Source: Sphingobacterium hotanense (GTDB taxonomy: Bacteria > Bacteroidota > Bacteroidia > Sphingobacteriales > Sphingobacteriaceae). Taken from it: a stretch of 64,000 nt of DNA. Shown piece by piece: positions 10,145-19,079 of the stretch. Below the pieces are notes generated by a model. It was not told the DNA's origin. It did no database searches and saw only the letters and a program-made list of their open reading frames with translations. The DNA lies in the NCBI RefSeq assembly GCF_008274825.1, contig NZ_CP030848.1, positions 868,001 to 932,000 on the forward strand, read 5' to 3'. The position numbers were made by a program, and so were the translations under genes. The number at the start of each line of letters is the position of its first letter. Position 1 is the stretch's first letter.

Positions 10145-10924
10145 CTATTTAACAAAATAAAAATACAACGGCATTGCAGCGAAGGCAATTGGAATGATGA
10201 TACCGAATATCCAAATTCCAATCCATTTAATGATGCCGACATAGCGCTTGTGGTTGAAACCAATTGTCTGGAATGCAGACTGGAAACCGTGAATTAAGTG
10301 AAATGACAAGGCAGCCATTCCTAAAAGATATAATCCAACTAAGAAAGGATTTTGGAATGCTACAGCAACTTGCTTGTATAAATCTTTTGACTGAACAGTT
10401 TCTACACCTTCGTTAACAAAGATTTTATACCCGTCATACTCTGCAGGAATCTCATCTAAAGAGATGATCTCTTGATTTCCTGTTGCTAGTTCAGTGTGGT
10501 ATTCTACATAAGGAGTAGAACCAAACTTGTACTGGTACCAGAAGTTTTGCATGTGTGTTACGATGAAAACTAATAATACAGTACCTAAGATTCCCATGTT
10601 ACGTGAGTTCCAAGCACTGCTCGCTTTACCATCATACTGGTTGTAGCCAATTGGTCTCGCCGCTTTGTTTTTAGTAGTCAATACTAAAGCGTAAACCGCG
10701 TGGATAATGATAGAAGCGTAAAGTAAGTAAGAAACTACCTTGATAGGTGTAAAGTGGGTCATGAAATAAGCGTAATTGTTGAACGCATACCCCGCATCAT
10801 CTTTAAAGAGCTGTAAATTACCAATCAAATGAACAATCAAGAACGTACATAAGAACAATCCTGTCAAGCTCATGATTAGTTTCTTCCCTAGTGAAGATGT
10901 TAATACTGGCTTTGATTTACTCAT
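10145..10924 (-). CDS. sdhC: Succinate dehydrogenase cytochrome b subunit
   Basis: Single large membrane-anchor subunit (259 residues, about five transmembrane helices) of a type B succinate:quinone oxidoreductase, expected to bind two b haems. Candidate ligand histidines lie within helices: VHLIGN, IHAVYAL, THMQNFWY and HLIHGFQ. A polar insert lies between helices 3 and 4. No SdhD gene is present, as expected for this type. It is the first gene of the operon, with a -7 element 27 bases upstream of the ATG. Confidence 0.93.
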   Translation of the reverse strand: MSKSKPVLTSSLGKKLIMSLTGLFLCTFLIVHLIGNLQLFKDDAGYAFNNYAYFMTHFTPIKVVSYLLYASIIIHAVYALVLTTKNKAARPIGYNQYDGKASSAWNSRNMGILGTVLLVFIVTHMQNFWYQYKFGSTPYVEYHTELATGNQEIISLDEIPAEYDGYKIFVNEGVETVQSKDLYKQVAVAFQNPFLVGLYLLGMAALSFHLIHGFQSAFQTIGFNHKRYVGIIKWIGIWIFGIIIPIAFAAMPLYFYFVK

Positions 10925-10951
10925 TATTACTATGAATTTAATTTAGTTCCG

Positions 10952-10959
10952 CAAATCTA
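10952..10959 (-). promoter_or_regulatory. -7 promoter element of sdhCAB
   Basis: On the minus strand TAGATTTG matches the Bacteroidota TAnnTTTG consensus exactly and lies 27 bases before the sdhC ATG. I cannot place a clear -33 element. Confidence 0.55.
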
Positions 10960-11030
10960 TCTAATTGATGACACTTTTGTGAGAAATATGTACAAAAAAG
11001 CACTAATTTAGAATCTTTCTAATCTGCAGG

Positions 11031-11067
11031 GAAAAAAGAAAGGCTCGATTGAATAACAAACGAGCCT
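11031..11067 (-). terminator. Terminator of outer-membrane barrel gene
   Basis: On the minus strand, stem AGGCTCG / CGAGCCT with a 13-base loop is followed by TTCTTTTTT. It lies 21 bases after the stop of the 11089-11676 gene. Confidence 0.8.
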
Positions 11068-11088
11068 AAACTTTTAATTATCTTTTAG

Positions 11089-11676
11089 TTACAGGAATGC
11101 ATATCCTACGCCAATCGACCACATACTGATCTTTTGTTTTTGGTTGCTGCTTTCGCTGAGGTTGTTTAAACCGTGCTCATAGCGAAGATCTACAGTGAAG
11201 TTGCGGATATCGGCACCAACACCTCCAATGATTCCTGTTGATGTCTTTTTATAATCTGCAAAATTTGTCGCAGTCTTGATATCGAATTTTCCATCTTGTG
11301 CAAATGAAAATACCGGACCTGCTTGGATACGTACGCCTAATGGACCTAATCCGATTCTAGTACCTAATAGAATAGGAAGATCCATACTTTTAATCGTCAC
11401 TTCGCCAGCCTCAGCATCTTCTGTAGGATCGAATCCTGCTTTCTTTTGGCTATAATAAAGCTCTGGCTGCACGTGGAAGCCTGCAATCCCAACACGGCCC
11501 CAAACACCTAGTTGATAACCCGTTTTGGTGTCAGAGTTCAACCATTTGCCATCAGATTTTAAACTAGAGAAGTTTAATGCACCCTTAACCCCTAATTTGA
11601 AACTAGGTAGCAATTGAGCTTGTGAAGCCTGCACCATTAGAAATAGCGCAGCAAATGCTAGTATAATTTTTTTCAT
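11089..11676 (-). CDS. Outer-membrane beta-barrel protein (PorT-like family)
   Basis: A 195-residue exported protein. The signal peptide is MKKIILAFAALFLMVQASQA, with cleavage after the AQA-like end. The mature part consists of amphipathic strands with aromatic ends (FKLGVKGALNF, VQPELYYSQKKAG, VDLRYEHGL) and terminates in SIGVGYAFL, a typical C-terminal barrel strand. This fits the small eight-stranded outer-membrane beta-barrel family widespread in Bacteroidota. No specific function can be assigned. It is a single gene, divergent from the csbD-like/csaA/tadA run. Confidence 0.8.
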   Translation of the reverse strand: MKKIILAFAALFLMVQASQAQLLPSFKLGVKGALNFSSLKSDGKWLNSDTKTGYQLGVWGRVGIAGFHVQPELYYSQKKAGFDPTEDAEAGEVTIKSMDLPILLGTRIGLGPLGVRIQAGPVFSFAQDGKFDIKTATNFADYKKTSTGIIGGVGADIRNFTVDLRYEHGLNNLSESSNQKQKISMWSIGVGYAFL

Positions 11677-11746
11677 GTTAAAAATTTATATATTTACTGT
11701 TTCTATCACTAAAATAGACTTTTTTATCTATAAACGGCATATATCC

Positions 11747-11962
11747 ATGATTAATTTCAAGATTCAAGCGCAAGATTGGCCTATTCTAAAGCTAAAATTA
11801 CAACGTAAATACAACCGACTTACCGATGAAGATCTGACGTTCCAAGACGGTCAGGAAGATGAATTGTTAAGGCGTTTGGCAAAGCGACTTCACAGGAATG
11901 TTGATTATGTGCTTTTCACCTTGTCAAAGGAAATGTCTGACCTGGACTCTAATAGATTGTAA
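11747..11962 (+). CDS. Small CsbD-like protein
   Basis: A 71-residue cytoplasmic protein. The central segment WPILKLKLQRKYNRLTDEDL followed by FQDGQEDELLRRL resembles the CsbD stress-protein fold, in which W, LK, the K/R-rich LT-D-DL and the G-DQL spacing are characteristic. The start at 11747 is preferred over an upstream in-frame start at 11675 because similarity begins there and the extra N-terminus is hydrophobic and AT-driven. The stop is one base before the csaA ATG, so the genes are co-transcribed. The role is unknown; in Firmicutes CsbD is SigB-induced. Confidence 0.65.
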   Translation: MINFKIQAQDWPILKLKLQRKYNRLTDEDLTFQDGQEDELLRRLAKRLHRNVDYVLFTLSKEMSDLDSNRL

Positions 11963-11963
11963 C

Positions 11964-12308
11964 ATGCAGGAAGAGCTGATCAGCTGGGCTGATTTCGAGC
12001 GCGTAGATTTAAGAGTGGGAACTATTCTAACTGCCGAGGATTTTCCGAAGGCGAAGCGAGCAGCCTATCAATTGACTGTGGATTTTGGAGAAGAAATAGG
12101 TATCCTCAAATCAAGCGCACAAATAACAGTACATTATACAAAGGAAGAATTGGTCGGTCGGCAGGTAGTGGCCGTGGTCAATTTTCCAAAAAAGCAGATA
12201 GCAAACTTTATGTCCGAATGTCTAGTGACCGGATTTGAAGATCATAACGGAGATATCATCCTAACGACCGTTGAGCGTCAAGTTCCAAACGGTTCCAAAT
12301 TAAAATAA
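11964..12308 (+). CDS. csaA: tRNA-binding protein CsaA
   Basis: A 114-residue single OB-fold (tRNA_bind) protein of the CsaA type. The start FERVDLRVGTILTAEDFP is the characteristic first strand, SSAQITVHYTKEELVGRQV the middle, and FPKKQIANFMSE-L the C-terminal signature. CsaA has been described as a chaperone or export factor and binds tRNA. It starts one base after the csbD-like stop and overlaps the next ATG by one base (TAATG), which suggests translational coupling. Confidence 0.85.
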   Translation: MQEELISWADFERVDLRVGTILTAEDFPKAKRAAYQLTVDFGEEIGILKSSAQITVHYTKEELVGRQVVAVVNFPKKQIANFMSECLVTGFEDHNGDIILTTVERQVPNGSKLK

Positions 12309-12784
12309 TGAAAGTTTACAACTTTGAGAGTGATCTGAATTTAACACCTGAAAATTCAGACCAACAGTATATGCGCGAAGCACTGAAGCTCGCGGAACAA
12401 GCATTCCGGGAGAATGAGGTGCCTATTGGGGCTATCATCGTTGCAAATGGCAAGATTATCGGGAAAGGCTATAACCTGACGGAACGCCTTAACGACGTTA
12501 CGGCCCATGCAGAGATGCAAGCCTTTACGGCGGCTGCCAATTTCCTTGGCGGCAAATATCTAAAAGACTGTACCCTATATGTCACGATTGAACCATGCGT
12601 CATGTGCGCTGGAGCATCCTATTGGACCCAAATCAGTAGAATCGTATATGGTGCGAAGGATGAAAAACGGGGATACTCAGCAATTCATGATAAAATTATA
12701 CACCCCAAGACGGAAATCAAGTCTGGCGTGCTCGAAGAAGACTGTGCAAACTTAGTAAAGTCTTTTTTTCGTAATAAACGCTAA
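12308..12784 (+). CDS. tadA: tRNA-adenosine / nucleoside deaminase
   Basis: Zinc-dependent CDA-fold deaminase of 158 residues. The HAEMQA motif supplies the Zn-His and the catalytic Glu, and EPCVMCAGA supplies the two Zn-Cys. GAKDEKRG follows, as in the TadA/guanine-deaminase branch. TadA makes inosine at the wobble base of tRNA-Arg(ACG). A guanine deaminase role cannot be excluded from sequence alone. The gene overlaps csaA by one base, which fits a tRNA-related operon. Confidence 0.8.
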   Translation: MKVYNFESDLNLTPENSDQQYMREALKLAEQAFRENEVPIGAIIVANGKIIGKGYNLTERLNDVTAHAEMQAFTAAANFLGGKYLKDCTLYVTIEPCVMCAGASYWTQISRIVYGAKDEKRGYSAIHDKIIHPKTEIKSGVLEEDCANLVKSFFRNKR

Positions 12785-12889
12785 TATCGAAGATAAAATT
12801 AGGCGCTAAACAAACTTATGTTAGGTCAAATTGTTTTATATTCGTATAATACTTAAGAACAACATAACATTCATTAAATATACATTATT

Positions 12890-13498
12890 ATGGCATTTCA
12901 ATTAGAAGCGTTACCATACGCAGCAGACGCATTAGAACCACATATTGACAAAGAAACAATGGAGATTCACCATGATCGCCATCACCAAGCTTACGTAGAC
13001 AATTTGAACAAAGCTATTGCCGGTACTGATGCTGAGAATGCTTCTCTAGAAGACATTATCAAAAACATTAGTAAATACCCTGCAGCAGTTCGCAACAATG
13101 GTGGTGGTCACTACAACCACCAATTATTCTGGACTGTATTAGGTGCTAATAAAGGTGGTGAGCCTACAGGTGAGTTGGCGACTGCGATCAACGACACTTT
13201 CGGTTCATTCGATGAATTGAAAAAGAAATTACAAGAAGCCGGTGCGACTCGTTTCGGATCAGGTTGGTCTTGGTTAATCGTTGGTGCTGATGGGAAATTA
13301 GCTGTTACATCAACTCCAAATCAAGATAATCCACTTATGGATGTTGCTGAAGTAAAAGGTACGCCAATCCTTGGCATTGACGTTTGGGAGCATGCGTACT
13401 ACTTAAAGTACCAAAACAAACGCCCAGCCTACTTAGATGCAATCTTCAATGTGATTGATTGGGATGCGGTTGCAGAGCGTTATAACGCAGCAAAGTAA
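12890..13498 (+). CDS. sodA: Superoxide dismutase [Mn/Fe]
   Basis: Cytoplasmic SOD of 202 residues that converts superoxide to hydrogen peroxide and oxygen. The metal ligands are visible: His27 (MEIHHDRHH), His77 (HYNHQLFW), Asp164 and His168 (DVWEHAYY). The TPNQDNPLM segment favours the Mn-type or a cambialistic enzyme over the Fe-type. No signal peptide is seen. A near-consensus -7 element (TATATTCG, 12837-12844) lies 45 bases upstream, and a strong terminator follows. Confidence 0.95.
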   Translation: MAFQLEALPYAADALEPHIDKETMEIHHDRHHQAYVDNLNKAIAGTDAENASLEDIIKNISKYPAAVRNNGGGHYNHQLFWTVLGANKGGEPTGELATAINDTFGSFDELKKKLQEAGATRFGSGWSWLIVGADGKLAVTSTPNQDNPLMDVAEVKGTPILGIDVWEHAYYLKYQNKRPAYLDAIFNVIDWDAVAERYNAAK

Positions 13499-13520
13499 TC
13501 GCTAAGAGATAAATCTTATA

Positions 13521-13555
13521 AAAACGGATAACGAGAAATTGTTATCCGTTTTTTT
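13521..13555 (+). terminator. Terminator of sodA
   Basis: Stem AAAACGGATAAC / GTTATCCGTTTT with an 8-base loop is followed by a run of T, 22 bases after the sodA stop. Confidence 0.95.
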
Positions 13556-13879
13556 ATATTGAGGTGTCAAGGTCACGCAATAATCAAATAGTGACTACTC
13601 TCATTTTATTAGGAAATTAGGCGTTTATGCTGGTCGTTTGGACAATATAGGTTTATTATCGAATTAGATAAGTTTTAACAATAGTTTTATTATTTCGTAA
13701 TTTCGTACTGCAAATTGTTCAAACTGTTAGAGTTAAGCAATACGCTCGATAAGCCACCCTAACTTCAAAAGCCGCTTATCGGAGAACTATTCAAGTAATG
13801 AAGCACTAGACTACCTATCATGTGTATCAATGTCAAAACATGTAAATAAGCGGTCTGGTCAATTAAAATAGATACAAAT
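13556..13879. other. Intergenic region upstream of pruA
   Basis: About 320 bases of AT-rich sequence after the sodA terminator. It must hold the pruA promoter. The closest -7-like match I find is TAATTTCG near 13692, which is imperfect. No ORF, RNA gene or repeat is seen. Confidence 0.4.
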
Positions 13880-15514
13880 ATGTTAAAAGGATTTTTTAAT
13901 GTTCCTGTACCGACGAATGAGCCAGTATACAGCTATGCTCCAGGAACTAAAGAAAGAAGCTTATTAAAAGAAGCTATTGCTGCTGCTAGAGCAAATGAAA
14001 TTGACGTCCCAATGTATATCGGTGGCGAGGAAGTACATACTACGAAAAAAGGTAAATTAACTCCTCCGCATGATCACCAACATATCCTAGGCCATTATAG
14101 CCAAGGAACAAAAGAGCATGTTAAGCAAGCAATCGATGCTGCATTAGCTGCGAAGAACGATTGGGAGAATTTGCCATGGGAGCAACGCGCTGCTATCTTC
14201 TTGAAAGCTGCCGAATTAATTTCTAGCAAATACCGCTACAAATTAAATGCTGCAACAATGTTAGGTCAATCTAAAAATGCTTATCAAGCAGAGATTGATT
14301 CAGCATGTGAGATCGCTGACTTCTTGCGTTTCAACGTGAAATACATGTCAGAAATCTACCAACAACAACCTCCAATCAGCCCTAAGAATGTTTGGAACCG
14401 TGTGGAGCAACGCCCATTAGAGGGATTTGTTTTCGCATTGACGCCATTCAACTTTACCGCTATCGCTGGTAACTTGCCTACAAGTGCGGCTATGATGGGT
14501 AACGTGGTTGTATGGAAACCATCGAACACACAAATTTATTCAGCAAACGTATTGATGCAAATCTTTAAAGAAGCTGGTGTACCTGATGGTGTTATCAACT
14601 TAGTATATGTATCAGGACCTGAAGCTGGTGATGTTATCTTCAAACATCCAGATTTTGCAGGTATCCACTTCACGGGTTCTACCGGTGTCTTCCAAGATAT
14701 TTGGAAAACAATTGGTGAGAATATCCACGTATATAAAACTTATCCACGTATCGTAGGAGAGACAGGTGGTAAAGACTTTATCCTTGCACACCCTTCGGCA
14801 GATCTTGATGTGCTGAACACCGCATTAGTAAGAGGTGCTTTCGAGTTCCAAGGACAAAAATGTTCTGCAGCTTCTCGCGCCTATGTTCCTAAGTCACTTT
14901 GGGAAGATTTGAAAAAATCAATGGAGCGAGATATCAAATCGTTCAGAATCGGTGGTACTGAGGACTTCAGCAACTTTATCAATGCTGTAATCGACGAGAA
15001 ATCATTCGATAAGATTACGAAGTACATCGATAGAGCGAAAGAATCTAAAGATGCAGAAGTAGTAATCGGTGGTGAATACGATAAATCAAAAGGTTATTTT
15101 ATCCACCCTACAGTTATTTTAGCGAAAAAAGGAGATTACGAAACTTTATCTGAAGAGTTATTCGGCCCGGTTTTAACGATCTACGTATATGACGATAACA
15201 AATGGGAAGAAACTTTGAAACTAGTAGATGAAACATCTATCTATGCTTTAACAGGTTCTATCATTGCTCAGGATCGTTACGCTATTGAAGAGGCAACTCA
15301 TTACCTACGTAATGCTGCAGGTAACTTCTACATCAACGATAAATGTACAGGTGCAGTAGTAGGCCAACAGCCATTTGGTGGTGCTAGAGGTTCTGGTACA
15401 AACGATAAGGCAGGGTCGATGATCAACCTATTACGTTGGGTATCGCCAAGAACAATCAAAGAAACATTCAATCCGGATACAGACTACAGATATCCATTCT
15501 TATCCGAAGAATAA
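13880..15514 (+). CDS. pruA: 1-pyrroline-5-carboxylate dehydrogenase
   Basis: L-glutamate gamma-semialdehyde dehydrogenase, the second step of proline catabolism, yielding glutamate and NADH. It is an ALDH-fold enzyme of 544 residues, the length typical of the stand-alone form. Visible motifs are FALTPFNFTAIAGNLP, HFTGSTGVF (cofactor region), GETGGKDF with the catalytic Glu, and FEFQGQKCSAASR with the nucleophilic Cys. The C-terminal QQPFGGARGSGTNDKAG is the P5CDH signature. No proline dehydrogenase gene lies nearby, so it is not fused or paired here. A terminator follows. Confidence 0.95.
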   Translation: MLKGFFNVPVPTNEPVYSYAPGTKERSLLKEAIAAARANEIDVPMYIGGEEVHTTKKGKLTPPHDHQHILGHYSQGTKEHVKQAIDAALAAKNDWENLPWEQRAAIFLKAAELISSKYRYKLNAATMLGQSKNAYQAEIDSACEIADFLRFNVKYMSEIYQQQPPISPKNVWNRVEQRPLEGFVFALTPFNFTAIAGNLPTSAAMMGNVVVWKPSNTQIYSANVLMQIFKEAGVPDGVINLVYVSGPEAGDVIFKHPDFAGIHFTGSTGVFQDIWKTIGENIHVYKTYPRIVGETGGKDFILAHPSADLDVLNTALVRGAFEFQGQKCSAASRAYVPKSLWEDLKKSMERDIKSFRIGGTEDFSNFINAVIDEKSFDKITKYIDRAKESKDAEVVIGGEYDKSKGYFIHPTVILAKKGDYETLSEELFGPVLTIYVYDDNKWEETLKLVDETSIYALTGSIIAQDRYAIEEATHYLRNAAGNFYINDKCTGAVVGQQPFGGARGSGTNDKAGSMINLLRWVSPRTIKETFNPDTDYRYPFLSEE

Positions 15515-15541
15515 CAATACTCCTAATTGCATAATATAGAG

Positions 15542-15572
15542 AAAGGGGACCGATGGTCTCCTTTTTCTTTTT
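15542..15572 (+). terminator. Terminator of pruA
   Basis: Ten-pair stem AAAGGGGACC / GGTCTCCTTT (one G-U pair, loop GAT) is followed by a T-rich tract. Confidence 0.88.
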
Positions 15573-15668
15573 AGGTGCCTCAAGGAATCAAAAAACTTTC
15601 ATGCATCCATTATTGAGACACCAACAGGAACGAAAGTTCTTGATGGCCTCTGAAAACAGAGACCTTCA

Positions 15669-15703
15669 GAAAAAAAACAGCAGCCATCAAAGATAGCTGC
15701 TGC
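15669..15703 (-). terminator. Terminator of recA
   Basis: On the minus strand GCAGCAGC pairs with GCTGCTG (15678-15684 with 15696-15702) and is followed by seven or more T. It lies about 53 bases after the recA stop. Confidence 0.85.
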
Positions 15704-15755
15704 ATATTTCCCATATTTTTGAAACCTAGTGGGAATTTGATTGTAATAAAAAAGC

Positions 15756-16781
15756 TTATTCGTCTTCGTTTAAGATCGTCTCGTCTAAATTCTGACCTGT
15801 AACCTCTGCTCTAATTTTTGCTTCTAACTCATCTGATAAATCAGGGTTATCTAACAATAGCGACTTCACAGCATCACGACCTTGACCTAATTTTGTATCT
15901 CCATAGCTAAACCAAGAACCTGATTTCTTAACGATTCCATATTCTACACCTAAGTCAATGATTTCACCAACCTTAGAAATACCTTCGCCGAACATAATGT
16001 CAAATTCAGCAATACGGAATGGAGGAGCTACTTTATTCTTAACGATTTTTACTTTAACACGGTTACCTGCTACTTCATCAGCATCTTTGATCTGCGATGT
16101 ACGACGGATGTCTAAACGAACAGAAGCGTAGAACTTAAGCGCATTACCACCTGTAGTCGTTTCTGGATTACCGAACATCACACCAATTTTCTCACGCAAT
16201 TGGTTGATGAATATACAACAACAGTTTGTTTTTGCGATCGTACCTGTAAGCTTACGTAGGGCTTGCGACATTAAACGCGCTTGCAGACCCATCTTCGACT
16301 CACCCATTTCACCTTCAATCTCTCCCTTTGGCACCAATGCAGCAACCGAGTCAATTACGATGACATCAATAGCTCCCGAACGGATTAAGTTGTCAGCAAT
16401 TTCTAGCGCTTGCTCACCATGGTCAGGCTGAGAAATCAATAAGTTCTCGATATCAACACCTAATTTCTGAGCGTAGTACTTATCAAAAGCGTGCTCCGCA
16501 TCAATGATTGCAGCAATACCACCTTTTTTCTGTGCTTCCGCAACAATATGCGTCGCTAAAGTTGTCTTACCTGATGATTCAGGACCGTAAATCTCAATGA
16601 TACGGCCTTTAGGAACACCGCCAATACCTAAGGCGATATCTAAACCTAAGGATCCCGTAGAAATAGACTCGATAGGCTCTACTGCAGTATCACCTAATTT
16701 CATGATCGTACCTTTACCGAACGATTTTTCTAATTTATCTAAAGTAAGCTGTAGCGCCTTTAATTTGTCTGAGTTGCTCAT
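15756..16781 (-). CDS. recA: Recombinase RecA
   Basis: DNA-dependent ATPase for homologous recombination and LexA-type co-protease activity. The 341-residue protein has the Walker A motif GPESSGKTT, Walker [13 protein letters not shown], the [14 protein letters not shown] loop and the [19 protein letters not shown] signature including loop L2. The C-terminus is short and acidic (ILNEDE), as usual. A -7 element TAATTTTG lies 46 bases upstream of the ATG. No SOS-box-like palindrome of the E. coli type was noticed upstream. Confidence 0.98.
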   Translation of the reverse strand: MSNSDKLKALQLTLDKLEKSFGKGTIMKLGDTAVEPIESISTGSLGLDIALGIGGVPKGRIIEIYGPESSGKTTLATHIVAEAQKKGGIAAIIDAEHAFDKYYAQKLGVDIENLLISQPDHGEQALEIADNLIRSGAIDVIVIDSVAALVPKGEIEGEMGESKMGLQARLMSQALRKLTGTIAKTNCCCIFINQLREKIGVMFGNPETTTGGNALKFYASVRLDIRRTSQIKDADEVAGNRVKVKIVKNKVAPPFRIAEFDIMFGEGISKVGEIIDLGVEYGIVKKSGSWFSYGDTKLGQGRDAVKSLLLDNPDLSDELEAKIRAEVTGQNLDETILNEDE

Positions 16782-16827
16782 ATTTTTAGTATATCGAATT
16801 CAAAAATAATATAATAATGGAATAATA

Positions 16828-16835
16828 CAAAATTA
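16828..16835 (-). promoter_or_regulatory. -7 promoter element of recA
   Basis: On the minus strand TAATTTTG fits TAnnTTTG exactly, 46 bases upstream of the recA start in a very AT-rich region. The -33 element is unclear. Confidence 0.5.
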
Positions 16836-16912
16836 TTTACTAAAAAAATTAGTTTAATATTCCATCTGTAAAGTTAACTTGTTTCTATTTAAATAAATGT
16901 TAAGGTTTATTG

Positions 16913-17584
16913 TTATTCTAGGTCCTTTTCTACAATAGCTTTCGCTTTATAGGTTTTCTCAAAGTATTTGCAGAAATAGGTAATCGGACATTCTTCACAC
17001 TTCGGTTTCCTTGCCAGACAGATATAACGTCCATGAAGAATCAACCAATGATGCGCAATCGCAATCGTATCTTTCGGCAGGTACTTCACTAATTGCTTCT
17101 CTACCGCCAAGGGAGTCGTTGCTCTGGAAGTTAGACCAAGTCGGTTTGCCACGCGGAACACATGTGTGTCAACAGCCATCGCCGGGTTATGGTAGACCAC
17201 CGAGGATATCACATTTGCCGTCTTTCTGCCGACCCCGGGAAGTTTCACAAGGTCTTCAATCTTTTCCGGCACAACCCCATTAAATTCGCTTAGCAATTTC
17301 TGTCCCATACCAACCAAATGTTTGGCCTTATTATTCGGATAGCTCACCGAACGGATGTAAGAAAATACCTCATCGACCGAGCTTTCCGCTAAGCTCTCCG
17401 CATCAGGATAACGCGCAAATAGGGCGGGGGTGATCTGATTAATTCGCTTATCGGTACATTGTGCCGATAAGATTACCGCGACCAACAATTCGAAGGGATT
17501 ACTATAATTTAACTCAGTTTGTGCATCCGGATTGTGCGTAGAAAAATACTCCACAAAAGCCTTATACCTGTCTTTCTTAAGCAT
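16913..17584 (-). CDS. nth: Endonuclease III
   Basis: Base-excision-repair DNA glycosylase/AP lyase for oxidised pyrimidines. The helix-hairpin-helix LPGVGRKTANV contains catalytic Lys121, and VDTHVFRV contains Asp139, with the same spacing as the E. coli K120/D138 pair. The C-terminal 4Fe-4S loop has four Cys spaced C-x6-C-x2-C-x5-C (CLARKPKCEECPITYFC). The start at 17584 (MLKKDRYKAF) gives the usual length of 223 residues. A longer frame to 17698 would run through the terminator hairpin of the upstream gene and is rejected. Confidence 0.95.
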   Translation of the reverse strand: MLKKDRYKAFVEYFSTHNPDAQTELNYSNPFELLVAVILSAQCTDKRINQITPALFARYPDAESLAESSVDEVFSYIRSVSYPNNKAKHLVGMGQKLLSEFNGVVPEKIEDLVKLPGVGRKTANVISSVVYHNPAMAVDTHVFRVANRLGLTSRATTPLAVEKQLVKYLPKDTIAIAHHWLILHGRYICLARKPKCEECPITYFCKYFEKTYKAKAIVEKDLE

Positions 17585-17678
17585 AGTCAAAGATACGCAT
17601 CTTTGAGAGAATTGATAGCTTAACAGGCGTAGATTACAATTGCTTGATAGAAAATTCAAGGAGAAGACGCGCAGTCTG

Positions 17679-17710
17679 GAAATAAGAAAGGGCTGCACAT
17701 GGGCAGCCCT
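17679..17710 (-). terminator. Terminator of the fadL-like/SGNH operon
   Basis: On the minus strand AGGGCTGC / GCAGCCCT (17689-17696 with 17703-17710, loop of 6) is followed by TTCTTATTT. Confidence 0.87.
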
Positions 17711-17734
17711 AACCTTCTGTTAAGTTTTCCAAAA

Positions 17735-19072
17735 TTAATTCGGATATTTTACACCTCTATAAAGAGAGATATCTACTTTAGGAATGGATGCATTATACTC
17801 CTTGTTGATAGCATCAATAAACAAGTTAGCAACGATTGCATTACCCATTGGCGTTAAGTGCACACCGTCTAATGAGAATGCATTACCCGTAATGAAAGCC
17901 GAGCTAATACCGATGCCATTGTACACATAGCCACCCTTAACTTTATTTAAGAAGGCATGTACATCAGCAACCGCTACACTTTTGCTTTCTGCTACTTGCT
18001 TAATTACAGTGTTGAACTCGTTAACTCGAGCACTTACTTGCGCTACTTCCGCTTCGTCCAATACATTATGGTCCTCGATTGGATTCGCTGGACTGATACC
18101 ATAGCCAGGACCAACTTCGTTTGGTTTACCCAATGCTGCGGTATTGAAGGTCAAAGGGAATAAATCCTTTGCCGTTGCCGGGCGAACACCAGTTTTTGTT
18201 TTGATGATCACATTTTTGAATGCCCCTTGCGATGCCGCTTCTACACCTGCGTTCAAGCGTGCCGTAGTTACCGTATTTAAGAAAGGCACAGCCGTAACAT
18301 CAGGAATCGTAGCTACAACACCTTTTTGACCTTTTGCAGTCAACGTGGTAATAAAGTTCGTGTATAACTGTGTAAATAAAGGTAGTGATGTCAAATTCTT
18401 TGTTGGATCTTCAACCGGACCTGCAGGTGTATTTACCGTAGAGACTGCACCGTTCATAGCGTAGCCTAAAACATCATTGTTTCCTAACCAAAAAGAGAAG
18501 AACGTATAATCATGACCTGCAGCATACTGAAAGTAAGTCATTGTTGCTGGCGTATTATCCGGCAAAAGACGCTCGAAATAGGGATTGCCATTAGCGGTTC
18601 CTACACCCTGTGCAAAAGCCATATCTAAACGCATGCCCGGAACTCCTAAGTTTTGAATAGGGTCGGTATATTTAATATATAATGGTTTCCCAGCTGCATT
18701 AGCTCCGCGAATCGCTAAATCAGTTGTTACCGGCTTCATCACAGGATTTCCATCCACTAAAGATTCCAACATAATATATCCGGAACCGTTTGCTTTATCT
18801 GCCGGGAAGAATGGTGAAGTAAAATCGCCGCCACCCACATTCTTCATCTGCGCTGCCATCAAGTTCGGAAAAGCTACTTTCTGACCTTCTAAATAAAGGC
18901 CATTATCCGCATAACCCGATGTTAGCGAGTTACCAATGGCTACATATTTCGAAAAGTCTGCAGTACCCTTACTAAAAGTTGGAGCATCAATTTCGGGTTT
19001 ACAGGAACTAACAAGTCCTAAAATTGCTAGTCCAATATATAATCTAAAGTTCTTTTTCATTGTTTTCATCAA
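17735..19072 (-). CDS. SGNH/GDSL-hydrolase-family lipoprotein
   Basis: A 445-residue secreted lipoprotein (signal ending LGLVSSC). It is probably an esterase or lipase of the SGNH fold: block I VAIGNSLTSGYADNGLY carries the candidate nucleophile Ser, FWLGNNDVLGYA is block III, and DGVHLTPMGNAI supplies the Asp-x-x-His of block V. The position of Ser inside GNSLT rather than GDSL is a common variant. It follows the FadL-like porin gene by seven bases, so the pair is co-transcribed, suggesting that lipid released at the surface is taken up by the neighbouring channel. The substrate is unknown. Confidence 0.85.
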   Translation of the reverse strand: MMKTMKKNFRLYIGLAILGLVSSCKPEIDAPTFSKGTADFSKYVAIGNSLTSGYADNGLYLEGQKVAFPNLMAAQMKNVGGGDFTSPFFPADKANGSGYIMLESLVDGNPVMKPVTTDLAIRGANAAGKPLYIKYTDPIQNLGVPGMRLDMAFAQGVGTANGNPYFERLLPDNTPATMTYFQYAAGHDYTFFSFWLGNNDVLGYAMNGAVSTVNTPAGPVEDPTKNLTSLPLFTQLYTNFITTLTAKGQKGVVATIPDVTAVPFLNTVTTARLNAGVEAASQGAFKNVIIKTKTGVRPATAKDLFPLTFNTAALGKPNEVGPGYGISPANPIEDHNVLDEAEVAQVSARVNEFNTVIKQVAESKSVAVADVHAFLNKVKGGYVYNGIGISSAFITGNAFSLDGVHLTPMGNAIVANLFIDAINKEYNASIPKVDISLYRGVKYPN

Positions 19073-19079
19073 TTAAGGC